From the NCBI RefSeq assembly GCF_000317105.1, contig NC_019693.1, positions 496,001-560,000 of the forward strand: 64,000 nucleotides of DNA. Direction: 5' to 3'. The DNA is from Oscillatoria acuminata PCC 6304. Its GTDB lineage: Bacteria; Cyanobacteriota; Cyanobacteriia; Cyanobacteriales; Laspinemataceae. Under the pieces are notes generated by a model that worked only from the letters and a program-made list of their open reading frames with translations, did not search any database and had not been told where the DNA came from. Position 1 is the first letter of the stretch. Each line of letters opens with the position of its first letter. Positions 41,172 to 51,500 of this stretch are shown here, in pieces. Position numbers and translations under genes: made by a program.

Positions 41172-42278
41172 ATGGCTACAGCAAGCACAGCGAATTCTGA
41201 AAAAGACAAGGCCCTAAAAGTCGTACTTTCCCAAATTGAGCGCAGCTTTGGCAAAGGGGCGATTATGCGCCTGGGTGATGCCACCAAGATGAGGGTCGAA
41301 ACGATTCCATCAGGGGCGCTTACTCTCGATTTAGCCCTGGGTGGCGGGTTGCCAAAAGGCCGCGTCATTGAGATTTACGGACCAGAAAGTGCCGGTAAAA
41401 CCACCCTGGCACTCCACGCGCTTGCAGAAGTTCAAAAAGCTGGGGGACTAGCTGCTTTTGTGGATGCGGAACACGCCTTAGACCCGAGTTATGCCGCAAA
41501 AGTGGGGGTTGATATCGAAAATTTACTCGTCTCTCAACCGGATACGGGAGAGATGGCCCTAGAAATTGCGGATCAGTTAGTGCGATCGGCAGCAGTGGAC
41601 CTCGTGGTGATTGACTCCGTGGCGGCCCTAGTCCCTCGGGCGGAAATCGAGGGACAAATGGGCGACCCCACCATCGGGTTACAAGCGCGGTTAATGAGTC
41701 ATGCCTTACGGAAGATTACCGGAAATATTGGTAAATCCGGCTGTACAGTGATTTTCCTCAACCAGTTACGGCAAAAAATTGGCGGTTACGGCAACCCGGA
41801 AACCACCACCGGGGGAAATGCGCTCAAATTCTACGCATCGGTGCGTCTGGATATCCGCCGGATTCAAACCTTGAAAAAAGGCACGGAAGAATACGGAATT
41901 CGGGCGAAAGTTAAAGTTGCCAAAAATAAAGTCGCGCCGCCATTCCGGATTGCTGAATTTGATATTTTGTTCGGCAAGGGCATTTCTAATATGGGATGCT
42001 TGATTGACCTAGCAGAAGAAACCGGCGTGATTAACCGTAAAGGCGCTTGGTATAGCTACAACGGAGATAATATCGGTCAAGGACGGGATAATTCTCTGAA
42101 GTATCTGGAAGAAAATCTCCCCATCACCAACGAAATTGAGAAGAAGGTGCGAGAACAGTTAGAACTCGGCGCTGTGGTTTCTGCCAACTCCGTAGGACAT
42201 TCTAATCGAGATGGTGATGATGACATCGATGGAGATGGTTATGAAGTTGAGTATGTGGATGAGGAGGATGCCGATTAA
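41172..42278 (+). CDS. recA: Recombinase A
   Basis: The 368-residue protein is full-length RecA: N-terminal helix, Walker [10 protein letters not shown] (about residues 72-80), Walker [18 protein letters not shown], loop motifs [19 protein letters not shown] and [19 protein letters not shown], and a strongly acidic C-terminal tail ([20 protein letters not shown]). It forms filaments on single-stranded DNA for homologous repair and stimulates LexA-type self-cleavage. I see no clear LexA box in the 212 bp upstream, which fits reports that cyanobacterial recA control is not SOS-typical. Confidence 0.97.
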   Translation: MATASTANSEKDKALKVVLSQIERSFGKGAIMRLGDATKMRVETIPSGALTLDLALGGGLPKGRVIEIYGPESAGKTTLALHALAEVQKAGGLAAFVDAEHALDPSYAAKVGVDIENLLVSQPDTGEMALEIADQLVRSAAVDLVVIDSVAALVPRAEIEGQMGDPTIGLQARLMSHALRKITGNIGKSGCTVIFLNQLRQKIGGYGNPETTTGGNALKFYASVRLDIRRIQTLKKGTEEYGIRAKVKVAKNKVAPPFRIAEFDILFGKGISNMGCLIDLAEETGVINRKGAWYSYNGDNIGQGRDNSLKYLEENLPITNEIEKKVREQLELGAVVSANSVGHSNRDGDDDIDGDGYEVEYVDEEDAD

Positions 42279-42471
42279 ATTCGCCAACACTCTCTAGTAA
42301 GGGAACCAGAAACCGGATTTGGTGCATAAATGTTGCCACATCACCCAGATTGTCGCAACGATACCTTCGCCAATTTAGTGAGGGCTGGCCCCAAATAAAG
42401 GCTGATGGATACAGCCCAAACTAGATAAGCGTTTGAAAATCTGACTCAATAAAACTGGGTCAGATTTTTCT

Positions 42472-42807
42472 TTAAGCCCACATTCCGCATAAGTAAAAAT
42501 ACTGATGCGGAATGTCTCCGCAAGTTTTTTGGCTGAAGCAACCATTTTTAAGAAATGGCTACAAAGATTGAACTATAATGTTTTCAGCCATTTTTTGTAG
42601 AACGGGCTCTATAACTCCCTCCATCGGAGCAAGCACTCAAAAAGTGCAGTTTTTATTGAGAATATTCTCAATAAGCCAAAAAACTCCGGTTACAGTAAGG
42701 ACCATCGTTCCCATAGATTTTCTATAAAATCGCTGGAACCCTTTATGGGCAAAGGTTTTTAAAAAATAAAAACTCAGCAATTAAACCTGCGGAATGTGGG
42801 TTTAAGC
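42472..42807. repeat. Inverted-repeat unit of about 335 bp, MITE-like
   Basis: TTAAGCCCACATTCCGCA at the left and TGCGGAATGTGGGTTTAA at the right form 18-bp inverted ends with one mismatch, the last base of the right arm differing in context. Nested pairs occur inside (TTTTTTGGCT/AGCCAAAAAA; a further GATGCGGAATGTC copy at 42505). No ORF is present. It fills most of the 757-bp gap between recA and the SUKH gene. The remainder (42279-42471, 42808-43035) holds a degenerate GAAACCGG-type repeat near 42309 and no gene. Confidence 0.55.
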
Positions 42808-43035
42808 AGTTTTATGATTGCCTGAAGCATATCGGTATCCTCTTTCATTGGCTTTTGAGATCCAGAACACTACACAGAGGACCCTTCTGAGTGACCTTTA
42901 AGAGGTAATGGGATAAATTCACCCTAAAAAACGAAATGTTAGCCGCATCAGACGCATTGGATAGATAAAAATGGTCAAATGCAAGATATAAATAATAATA
43001 GTTTGTGGTATCCATTTTAAAAAACGTTATGAGTT

Positions 43036-44169
43036 ATGAGTACAGAACTGACCGATGCCTTAAACCAAATCTTAAGCTGGGTAGAGCAATATAAGCCCTG
43101 GTTTGTGGATTATTTACAGCCCGGATTATCAAAAAATGAAATAGACAAGCTAGTTAAAAATTTACCCGTTCAAGTACCTCCTGAAGTCTATGAACTCTAT
43201 CAGTGGAGAAATGGTGCAACAAAAGGAGACTTGTGTAAAGAAACAGCTTGGATTTTTGAGAACTGGACTTTTCAACCTTTGCAAGAAGCATTACTAAGGG
43301 CGCAAAGCTATCATAGCTCTCTTTCACCCTCAAAACCTGAAGGTGTTGATTTAGTAAAATTGTTCCCTATTTTTTACCCTCCACAAGGTCCAGAACAAGG
43401 GGTGATTGAAATTAGCATAAACAAAGAGTTTTATTCTCCGGTAATTTTTTTAGACTTTGAACAATGGCCTGATACAATAAAAAAATATGCTAGTTTAACA
43501 AGCATGATGCTAACGATGGCAGAGTGCTATGAAACAGGCGCTTACTATCACGATGAGAAAGCCTACGATCAATCTTATATTTCTTCTCATCCCGAACAAG
43601 TCCGTCAAATCTGGCGAAAATACAATTCCAATTTAGGAAAATTTGCCGTTAAAACTCTGCAAAGGTTTCAGCCAATAAATTGGGAGATATTAGAATATTT
43701 TTCAGATGAATTTGTGGAATTTAAAAATTCAGAAACAGTAAAAATTTTAATTCATACGATTCAACATTTCAGTCAACAAAATGATGAATTTGGAAAAAAT
43801 ATTGTGGTGGTCATAAAGGCAATTGAACTTTTGGGCGAGTTAGGCGATCCACAAACTCTTCCTACTCTAATTAAAATTTTAAATCTAGAAAGTGATTTTT
43901 GTCGTATAAAAAATGAGCGAGTAACTGAATTGCTACTTACTTATAATAGAGCGACTGAAATTGAAGTTCAAGAGATAAAAGCATGGGCGTTGAAAGAGGT
44001 TAGAAAAATAGCAGCATGGGCATTAGGTGAAATCGAAGATTTAGGAGGTACAGAACCTCTGATTGAAACTTTACATGATAGCGAGAGTGAGGTAAGAAGT
44101 GCAGCAGCTAAAGCATTAACCAAACTGATTTTAAAGTTTCCAGATCTTGAAAAAAAGATTCCATTTTAA
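43036..44169 (+). CDS. SUKH (SMI1/KNR4) protein fused to HEAT-like repeats
   Basis: The 377-residue protein begins with a SUKH-1 domain (about residues 1-180): ALNQILSWVEQYKPWF, LSKNEIDKLVKNLPVQVPPE, VYELYQWRNGATKGD, and the closing TSMMLTMAECYETGAYYHD. The C-terminal half (about 225-377) has HEAT-like helices (AIELLGELGDPQTLPTLIKI; IAAWALGEIEDLGGTEPLIE; SEVRSAAAKALTKLI). SUKH proteins are immunity proteins to polymorphic and contact-dependent toxins. The region is clearly AT-richer than recA or rsgA. Related genes at 44959 and 45660 share the same N-terminal pattern. No intact toxin gene is adjacent. Confidence 0.8.
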   Translation: MSTELTDALNQILSWVEQYKPWFVDYLQPGLSKNEIDKLVKNLPVQVPPEVYELYQWRNGATKGDLCKETAWIFENWTFQPLQEALLRAQSYHSSLSPSKPEGVDLVKLFPIFYPPQGPEQGVIEISINKEFYSPVIFLDFEQWPDTIKKYASLTSMMLTMAECYETGAYYHDEKAYDQSYISSHPEQVRQIWRKYNSNLGKFAVKTLQRFQPINWEILEYFSDEFVEFKNSETVKILIHTIQHFSQQNDEFGKNIVVVIKAIELLGELGDPQTLPTLIKILNLESDFCRIKNERVTELLLTYNRATEIEVQEIKAWALKEVRKIAAWALGEIEDLGGTEPLIETLHDSESEVRSAAAKALTKLILKFPDLEKKIPF

Positions 44170-44295
44170 AAGAAGGTTATACATAAAAATCCGAATATTC
44201 CTGGCCCTTATCACTCAAGTGAATTCATTTCCCACCAGCAGTTTTATGAAATTATAGGACAATATGAAAAAATACGAGGTTGGAGGAACTATTAA
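44170..44295 (+). pseudogene. Remnant, probable C-terminal tip of a toxin
   Basis: After the stop of the SUKH gene the same frame stays open for 41 codons and reads ...HKNPNIPGPYHSSEFISHQQ, then ...EIIGQYEKIRGWRNY before TAA at 44293. There is no start codon or ribosome site. The composition looks like real coding sequence with an abrupt C-terminal end, the form expected for a displaced toxin tip next to its immunity gene. This assignment is inference. Confidence 0.45.
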
Positions 44296-44297
44296 AT

Positions 44298-44717
44298 ATG
44301 GCAGTGATTGTTAAACCCTGTTTTAATTGTGAACATCCAATTAATATGTATGTTGGGCAGCAAGTTTTTGGTACAAATTTGGGGCTGGGCTGGTACAAAT
44401 CTTACAGTTGCCCTTATTGTGGTTATGAGATTGAAGAAGATGGGAATGATACAACACCCGATGAAATACAAAAAGCAGTTTTAGATCAAGAAGGAACCTG
44501 GTTATTAGATATTGAAGAAACGGGAGAGCGCGCAATTTTTGTCGTGAAAATTTTACGGAAAGCCTTGAATTTGTCTGTACATGATGCCATAAAAATAAAA
44601 AAAAGTATGCCTGGAAAAGCGATAGAAGGGACAAAATTTGAAATGAATAGGCTAAAGCAACTTTTAGAGCGACAAGGATTTCAATCTAGCACTATAAAAA
44701 TACCAAAACCAAAATAG
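44298..44717 (+). CDS. Zinc-ribbon plus ribosomal L7/L12 C-terminal-like protein, putative immunity protein
   Basis: I use ATG 44298 with GGAGGA at 44282-44287; a TTG at 44280 is less likely. The 139-residue protein has an N-terminal Cys-rich module (CFNCEHPIN... SCPYCGYEI, two CxxC pairs, one zinc). Its C-terminal domain resembles the L7/L12 C-terminal fold: AIFVVKILRKALNLSVHDAI, KIKKSMPGKAIEGTKFEMNR, LKQLLERQGFQSSTIKI. Similar L12-like proteins are annotated beside polymorphic toxins. Between two SUKH genes, an immunity role is likely, but the fold is judged by eye only. Confidence 0.55.
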   Translation: MAVIVKPCFNCEHPINMYVGQQVFGTNLGLGWYKSYSCPYCGYEIEEDGNDTTPDEIQKAVLDQEGTWLLDIEETGERAIFVVKILRKALNLSVHDAIKIKKSMPGKAIEGTKFEMNRLKQLLERQGFQSSTIKIPKPK

Positions 44718-44783
44718 CATAACAAAACCAGGAGAGCGATAAATTTTCAATAGCCGCAGGAGTGCATAGTTTCATCATTGTAG

Positions 44784-44924
44784 CCGGAACAACTTCATGA
44801 CACCCACCCTGTATCAAGAGCTATAAAAGATAAAAAACCTCAAGGGCAATGGTTACCAAAAGAGGCTGGTGAAAAATCTGTTGCTAATCTTGATATTTCC
44901 CCAATAAAGATTGGTGAACCGTAG
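44784..44924 (+). pseudogene. Remnant, probable C-terminal tip of a second toxin
   Basis: This frame (after TAG at 44781) reads PEQLHDTHPVSRAIKDKKPQ, then GQWLPKEAGEKSVANLDISP and IKIGEP, and ends at TAG 44922. It lacks a start. Just upstream another frame reads AAGVHSFIIVAGTTS, suggesting a frameshift within a longer ancestral sequence. Position before an immunity-like gene fits a toxin tip left by cassette replacement. Confidence 0.45.
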
Positions 44925-44958
44925 TAAAAAAAGTGTTGCAATTGGAAAGGTTGTTATT

Positions 44959-45546
44959 ATGATAATTTTAATTGAAGCTTTAGAACGAATCTTGAGTTGG
45001 TTGCAAAAAAATGCTCCTTCATCAGCTTCATCTTTACAGCATGGGTTAACTTTTTCAGAAATAGAAAATAGGGTTGAAGTCTTACCCTTTTTTTTGCCAA
45101 CGGAATTTTACAAACTTTATCAATGGCATAATGGAGTTTTTTCTGGCGAAAAAGACTTTACTTTTTTTTGCCCTGCTTATTCTTTTAATTCTTTGGAAGA
45201 ATCTTTAATACAATATGAAAATCTCTTGGAAGAAGCACAAAAAATAGCGGAAGAACTTTGGATGAATCCTGCTGAAATATGGAATAAAAATTGGTTTCCT
45301 ATTTTTTCATACGATAGGGATTACTTATTTATAGTAGGAGAAGAAGAAAAAAGATATCAATCTCCTGTAATGAGCTATTTTAGGGGGAATCCAGGACCTA
45401 ACTTATGGTATCCTAGCATTACAAAAATGATGTTAGCAATTGCTGAATGTTATGAAACAGGAGTTTATTATATAAATGACAACAATGAAGTGACAATTAA
45501 CTACGTTGAAGAAGAACTTGTTAGACAAAAATATTTGTACGAATGA
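44959..45546 (+). CDS. SUKH (SMI1/KNR4) immunity-like protein
   Basis: I use ATG 44959, preceded by GGAAAGG; the longer reading from TTG 44911 overlaps the toxin-tip remnant. The 195-residue protein is one SUKH domain: IEALERILSWLQKNAPSSAS, LTFSEIENRVEVLPFFLPTE, FYKLYQWHNGVFSGE, and the closing ITKMMLAIAECYETGVYYIN. It lacks the HEAT extension of its two neighbours. It is AT-rich like the rest of the island. An immunity role is inferred from the family. Confidence 0.78.
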   Translation: MIILIEALERILSWLQKNAPSSASSLQHGLTFSEIENRVEVLPFFLPTEFYKLYQWHNGVFSGEKDFTFFCPAYSFNSLEESLIQYENLLEEAQKIAEELWMNPAEIWNKNWFPIFSYDRDYLFIVGEEEKRYQSPVMSYFRGNPGPNLWYPSITKMMLAIAECYETGVYYINDNNEVTINYVEEELVRQKYLYE

Positions 45547-45564
45547 CTAAACTTATTCGGATGA

Positions 45565-45597
45565 GGGAATTTTCAGTTCTACTGGGAAGTCGGTGAC
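45565..45597. repeat. 33-bp repeat, first copy (second at 46658-46690)
   Basis: The stretch containing TTTTCAGTTCTACTGGGAAG followed by TCGGTGAC occurs here and again after the third SUKH gene with two changes. The two copies flank the gene at 45660-46598, so that gene may have arrived or been duplicated by recombination between them. Confidence 0.6.
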
Positions 45598-45659
45598 GAC
45601 GGATCCTAAAAGTTTGTCAGTGACTAGATCGCATTGTTATTTTTTAAGAGGTTTCAAAC

Positions 45660-46598
45660 GTGGAAAATTTAATTGAAGCTTTAGAAAGAATAATGAATTG
45701 GCTAAAGAAACATCAGCCAGAGTATGCTGATTCCTTTTTGCCTGGACTTACATCTAGCGAAATTCAGGCAGTGGAAGCAGAATTTGGATATAAGCTACCT
45801 GAAGAAATTTATGCCCTTTACCAGTGGCGAAATGGAACTGAAAAATCTGCTAAGGCAGTATGCTTTCCTCCTGCATTGGAAATTATGACTTTTTCTGCGG
45901 CTATAGAGTATAGTCAACAATGGAATGAATATATTCTAGAAATTAAAAATGAACTAGAGGGAAGTAAATGGTATGAAACTAGCCCTTTATTTATATTTCT
46001 TCAATCTAATTGTGATTTCTTGGGTCTTCCTATTCTTGACCTGGGCAGAGAAAAATTACCAGTAGTCGTCCTTGAAGAAGGAGAAATGCCCTATATTTTT
46101 TACACAAGTCTTGCTGACATGATATTGACTTTAGCAGAGTGCTATGAAACCAATGCCTATTACTTGGGTAAAGATGGATATATTTACGAAGACCAATGCA
46201 AAACGGCTGTGGCTTTACGCAAATACAATAATGAGCTTAATGAAAAGGCTCTATCAGACTTTCAAGCTACTCTTTTACAGCCAGGATATTTTTCAAATCA
46301 AGATGTTTTAGCCCGCAGTAATTTTCTCAGTAGAGTAGGTGAAATAACAGGTGAAATAAGTAGATTTAAAGATCCAAAAGGTGTTGAATTGTTACTACAA
46401 GGGTTAAAAAACTGGAGTAAGTCTAAAGGTTTAATTAGGGATCAAGTTTACTCTACAATAATAGCAGCTCTAAGTTTAATGTGTGACAAAAAAGTGCTGC
46501 AATATATTACACGTTCTTTGGAAGACGCTTCTCCGTCTGTCAGGAAAGAGGCTGAAGCATCTCTGTTAAGATTTAGAGAAATGCGTAGAAATATGTAA
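45660..46598 (+). CDS. SUKH (SMI1/KNR4) protein fused to HEAT-like repeats, second copy
   Basis: Start is GTG 45660, preceded by AAGAGG. The 312-residue protein has an N-terminal SUKH domain (IEALERIMNWLKKHQPEYAD, LTSSEIQAVEAEFGYKLPEE, IYALYQWRNGTEKSA, closing LADMILTLAECYETNAYYLG). A C-terminal helical region ends in HEAT-like segments (IIAALSLMCDKKVLQYITRS; SPSVRKEAEASLLRFREMR). It is closer in layout to the 43036 gene than to the intervening one. It lies between two 33-bp repeats. Probable immunity function. Confidence 0.8.
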   Translation: MENLIEALERIMNWLKKHQPEYADSFLPGLTSSEIQAVEAEFGYKLPEEIYALYQWRNGTEKSAKAVCFPPALEIMTFSAAIEYSQQWNEYILEIKNELEGSKWYETSPLFIFLQSNCDFLGLPILDLGREKLPVVVLEEGEMPYIFYTSLADMILTLAECYETNAYYLGKDGYIYEDQCKTAVALRKYNNELNEKALSDFQATLLQPGYFSNQDVLARSNFLSRVGEITGEISRFKDPKGVELLLQGLKNWSKSKGLIRDQVYSTIIAALSLMCDKKVLQYITRSLEDASPSVRKEAEASLLRFREMRRNM

Positions 46599-46739
46599 TT
46601 ATCCGACCTCAAAATAAAAGAGCGATCGCACCGAAAAAAACTATCTTTCAGCGAGGAGGGGATTTTCAGTTCTACTGGGAAATCGGTGACGTTTGAACGG
46701 AATGCGGTGGGTCGAGTTGTAACCCACTGCAAGGGCACC

Positions 46740-46880
46740 CAAAACACCCCAGCAAGGGCACAAGAAACCGGGTTTCTGCGACAATTTTTGCTAAGTCACC
46801 CAAATTGTTGAAAGAAACCCGGTTTCTAACCCACTGCAAGGGAGTGAAAAACCGGGTTTCTGCGATGATTTTTGCCAAAT
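46740..46880. repeat. Dispersed GAAACCGGGTTTC repeats
   Basis: Three copies of the palindrome GAAACCGGGTTTC or its near variants lie at about 46763-46777, 46812-46827 and 46847-46861, linked by AACCCACTGCAAGGG and TGCGA(C/T)(G/A)ATTTTTGC. A related unit lies at 42309 and another at 62702-62767. The gap 46599-46892 holds no gene. Confidence 0.7.
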
Positions 46881-46892
46881 TACCGCATTGTT

Positions 46893-47954
46893 TTATCCTT
46901 TACTCAGCTTCCGGATTTGTTGGTGAATCTTTTTCCAGCGCTTCTTCTCTGCTAATTGAGCAGTTTGGTCCTGTTTTCGGGCCAAATATGCTAACTCGTT
47001 TTGCAGCTTTTGATAACTGAAAAATCGTTCAAAATCCAAGGTTCCCTCTGCGATCGCCTCCTGGATGGCACAACCGGGTTCGGAGTCATGTTGACAATCC
47101 CGAAATCGGCAGTGTTGCGCCAAACTTTCGATATCCGCAAAGGTTTCCGGTAATCCCTCTTGATTGTTCCAAGTTTGAATTTCCCGCATTCCTGGGGTAT
47201 CAATCAGCAGGGCACCGGAGGGTAAAATCATCAATTCTCGCTGGGTGGTGGTATGCCGTCCCCGACTATCGGTTTGGCGCACTTCCTGCACTTTTTGAGT
47301 GGCAGTCCCGAGTAATTGATTGGTGAGGGTGGATTTGCCGACCCCGGAGGAACCGAGTAAGGCAACGGTGTTTCCCGGTTGCAGGTAGGGAGTTAAGGCA
47401 TCTAACCCGACTCCGGCGATCGCACTCAGGGGAATAATCGGCACTCCCATCGCTACTGCTTCTACCTCGGCGATGTCGTCTTCCAGGCGATCGCACAAAT
47501 CCGCCTTATTCAACACAATCGCTGGTTTTGCACCGCTTTCCCAGGCTAAAATCAGATACCGTTCGATGCGCCGCAGGTTAAAATCCCGGTCCATTCCTGA
47601 CATTAATAGGACCGTATCGATATTAGTGGCAACAATTTGTTCACGGGTTTTGACTCCCGTCCCTTTCCGGGAAAACTTAGTTTTTCGGGGCAAAATAGCC
47701 TGAATTATCGCTTTGTTTTCCCCGTCGCGCAATCCCATCGCGACCCAATCGCCCACTGCCGGAAAATCGTTTTCACTGGTGGCGTGATAGCGCATTTTTC
47801 CGGTAATGTCGGCTAAGAGTTCTCCAGCTTCGGAGTAAATGACGTAGAGATGTTTATGGGCGATCGCCACCCGTCCCGGGAGATAGCCTTGTTCCCGATA
47901 GGGTGCAAATGATTCGTTAAAAAATGGAGTCCAACCCAGTTGTTCTAGGTTCAT
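46893..47954 (-). CDS. rsgA: Ribosome small-subunit GTPase RsgA
   Basis: I start at ATG 47954 ([16 protein letters not shown]), giving 353 residues. The N-terminal OB fold is at about residues 30-85. The GTPase motifs are circularly permuted as in RsgA/YjeQ: NKAD (G4) first, then SAIAG (G5), GSSGVGKST (G1), TTTQRE (G2) and DTPG (G3). The C-terminal zinc motif [14 protein letters not shown] follows. It helps late 30S maturation. It is read towards the SUKH island and ends 295 bp from it. Confidence 0.93.
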   Translation of the reverse strand: MNLEQLGWTPFFNESFAPYREQGYLPGRVAIAHKHLYVIYSEAGELLADITGKMRYHATSENDFPAVGDWVAMGLRDGENKAIIQAILPRKTKFSRKGTGVKTREQIVATNIDTVLLMSGMDRDFNLRRIERYLILAWESGAKPAIVLNKADLCDRLEDDIAEVEAVAMGVPIIPLSAIAGVGLDALTPYLQPGNTVALLGSSGVGKSTLTNQLLGTATQKVQEVRQTDSRGRHTTTQRELMILPSGALLIDTPGMREIQTWNNQEGLPETFADIESLAQHCRFRDCQHDSEPGCAIQEAIAEGTLDFERFFSYQKLQNELAYLARKQDQTAQLAEKKRWKKIHQQIRKLSKG

Positions 47955-48244
47955 GATAGATGAGAGTTCCTCGATTTGTCTGGTGTGTCGATTCCCAGGC
48001 ATCCCGAAAAACCCGCATGGAGGTTTCCAATGCAAAATTCATTGTCAAAGTTTCTCGGTTAATGCCCGGTTATGGGTTTGCATAATTTTTGAGTAGAAAT
48101 GCAGACTAACTCCGACATAGGGTTCCTCCCGATTCGTTCATGGGTGAGTGAATACTCTCTCTTCTCTTTGGGTTAAAGAGAAACAGATTATTCTTCTATT
48201 TAACCCTACAGAGAATCAGATGTCAATAGGGGATTTTATACTCC

Positions 48245-48386
48245 ATACGGTATTTAAAGGTCTATAAAAACGGATTGTAGGGGCGCAATGCGCAGGCCCA
48301 ACTCCGGGCGCAAGCATTGCGCCCCTACAAATACAGATTGACGCGGCTCGTTTTTATAGACTTATCAGTATTGCGAAATTCCGTAT
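48245..48386. repeat. MITE-like unit with nested inverted repeats
   Basis: Outer arms TCTATAAAAACG (48261-48272) and CGTTTTTATAGA (48349-48360) are perfect. Inner arms TGTAGGGGCGCAATGC (48276-48291) and GCATTGCGCCCCTACA (48314-48329) are also perfect. ATACGG and CCGTAT lie at the far ends. The inner arms belong to the TGTAGGGGC family also seen at 39542-39676 and 52118. The rest of the gap 47955-48525 holds a terminator and no gene. Confidence 0.7.
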
Positions 48387-48404
48387 TAGTTAAAATTTTA
48401 AAAT

Positions 48405-48436
48405 AAAAAAAGCCCCTTAGAAAAGAGGCTTTTTTT
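48405..48436. terminator. Terminator after the 1045-residue gene
   Basis: AAAAAAAGCCCCTT pairs with AAGAGGCTTTTTTT with one mismatch. T-runs on both strands make it a good bidirectional terminator. It lies about 90 bp beyond the leftward stop at 48526. Confidence 0.65.
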
Positions 48437-48525
48437 CTATATTGCTGGTCCAACTCCTATCTCTAGGGGCTATTGATGGACTGCCCCTACAAGGGAGAGG
48501 AGGAATGCGTCAGCCTAGAACGGGA

Positions 48526-51500
48526 TTACAGAACCCGTGCAGTCAGAAGCACACCTAAAGCACCGGCACCGGCAGCAGCAATCCCGGAAACCAACGCGGT
48601 GAAGAACAACCACCAGGCCGCAACTTCTGCCGCTTTGCGGGTTTCTTCCACTTGACGTTCCGCTTCGTGTTTCATCTGTTCGAGGCGGCGTTGGGTTTCC
48701 AGTTGCATCCGTTCGGCACGACGGAGTATATTATTGCGAACCCCTTCGATTTGAGCCACCATCCGATTAGCATCCGCTTCGGAGATGTCATCGCGAGAAC
48801 TAATCACGGCGATCAGGGTATCGCGATCAAAGTGACTCAGGCGATCGCGCAGTGCATCAAATCCCGCTTGTGGATCATCGAACAAAGTCCGCATATCATG
48901 CTTGAGACCTTCGTAGTTGAGTTCGGGACGTTCCAAGGAGTTGAGGTAGTTGCGAATCCGGCCAAAAATGCCATCAACAACCGCTTGGATGCGGTCTTGA
49001 ACCTTCTGCACCTGTTGCATGAATTGGTCGCGAACGGACATCATGCGATCGACAATTTCCTGGGCTTCTTGTTCCGAAATATCGGGACGTTGTGCCAACA
49101 ATGCCCTGACTGTCGTGCTATCCATGTGGGCAATCCGTTGTCCGAGGTTTTTGGCACCCAGACGCGGATCGGCGATCAGTAATTGTAAGTCGCGCTTGAT
49201 GCCTTCAGGGTTCAGTTCGACCTTGCCAGTATTTCGCAAGTAATCTTCAAAAGCGTGTTCAAACTCAAGTGTTTGTTGTTGAACCCGACTGGCTAGTCGG
49301 CGCGGAGCACGCAGCACCTGGCGAATGTTTTGCTGTAATTGGTCAATAATCTGGTTGACTTCCTCTTCGCTCAAGTCTTTCCGTTGAGCCAGCAATTGGA
49401 CGAGAGTATCGCGGTCCATCTGGGCGAGGCGATCGCGAATGGCGACTGCACCCGCTTGCGGATCATCGAGGAGTTTTTTCAAATCCCGCTGAATTCCTTC
49501 GGGGTTGAGTTCATCTTTCCCCGTGCCTCGCAGGTACTCGGTAATTGCAGAAGTCGCATGATCGTACTGTTCCTTCGCTTGTTCCGCAACCTGTTGCGGA
49601 GCATGAGAAACATTGTACCAAGTATATTCCACTCGGTCTACGACCTCGTTCACTTGATCTTCATTTAACTCTTCCCGTTGGGAAAGCAACTTCACCAGGG
49701 TATCGCGGTCAAAGTGCGATAACCGCGTCCGCAGAGCCCCCAAACCTGCTTGTGGGTTATCCAACAATTTACCCAGATCCCGCTTGATACCTTCGGGATT
49801 GAGTTCGTCTTTCCTTGTGTTGCGGAGATAATCCTGGACATGGTTCCATTGAAGATCCAGATTAGCTTGGGCCGCTTCTTGGAGTCCTTTCGACTCTTCT
49901 AAGACCACATCCCGGGTCTGTTCCAAAGCCACCAGCATTTCCGCTGCTTCATCCCGAGTCAGATCATTGCGATCGCGCATCATTTCAATCATCATCGCCC
50001 GGTCAATATGCGCCAAGCGATCGCGCATTTCTCGATAATCTGCCGTCGGATCGGAAATCAATTTCTTGAAATCCCGCTCAATATCCGCCGGTTTCAGAGT
50101 CTCCTTGGGACTATGCCGCAAGTAGCGTTCCACTCGGTTGCGGAGATCCTCTGCTTTTTGCTGTTCCTCCGCCCGAGTCACGGTTTGCAAAACCTGCAAC
50201 CGCACCGCCTCCAAATGACTGGCGATTTCTTGAATCCGCTTTTGGGTAAACACCCCCCGAGAAGCCAGCATATCGACAAAATTGCCGCGCCGGAAGCGTT
50301 CCAACTCTTGGCGAATCAGTCCGGGATCAGCCTCGGGATCAAACAGAACATCCCGGAATTCCCGATCAATATTTTCCGGCGTCATCTGCCAGGAATATTT
50401 ATTGAGGACGTAATTTTCAATATCCGCTCGCAAGGCACTGTAAGGTTCAGCCGGTTTTCCCTGAATTTGCCGGGTGACTTTATCTGTTCCCTCGGTCACT
50501 TTGTGTTTAGCCTCCTGTAACTGAGACAGGATTTTTTCCACATCGAAATCGGAGACATCGGTCCGTCCCATCAGCATTCCCAAGGCGGCATTAAAGGCCA
50601 TCATCATGCCCTGCTGCATCATCCCGGATTGTTGATTGCCTTTGTTCTGTTTGTTCTGACCCTGATTGCCGATCGCATCAATCAGGCGATCGATTTTACT
50701 ATCCAGGCGATCGGAAATTAAATCCGCCGGTGAAGCGTCCTTAATATAACTCACCAATTCCCCCATCCAATTGGTCTGGGGTTGCAATTTTTGCTTGGTT
50801 TTATTCCAGGATGCTTCCAACTCATCCACAATGCGATTGATATCCCGCTTTGATAAATCCGTGCGTGAACTCACCAGCGACACCAAAGACGCCCGGTCCA
50901 CATCCGGCAAAGTTCCCTGGGTTGCCAATTCATGCAATTGGGGTTCATTTAGCAAATTTTCAAATTCTTGCCGGATCCCTTTGAGATCCAATTGTGCCGG
51001 TTTTAAAGCCTGAATGTAATCTTCTAAATTCTCGCGAATATCATCGGGATCAAGTGCTTGACCGAGTTCGCGCCGCACTGCTGCGGCTGCCGCTTCCGCC
51101 GTCGCCACCACCTGAGTAGAGGCTGCTTTTGCACCCAAGGCGCTCGTAGCCGTTCCCACAATCGACTGAAAGCCGGAAGTCGCCGCATTAACCACCGAAC
51201 CGACTAACGAGCCCACAGTGGTAGAACTGACCCAAACCAAGATAGAAAAATAGGTGGCCCAAATCACCAATCCCACAATTGCGCCTAACCCAACACTGAC
51301 CATCAGGCTGAGTTTAACCGCCAGTAATGCGGCACAAAATAGAGCAATACTGACGGTGACCAAAGTCCAGACGCCAACAGCCGTCTCTACTTTCCGAATC
51401 GTACCCCCTAGGGTATCTCCAGAGTCAGAATGTGAGCTTGACGACCGGGAAGTATTACCCATGTAGGAAATACCGGCAGCAACCGAAAGATTTGTTAATA

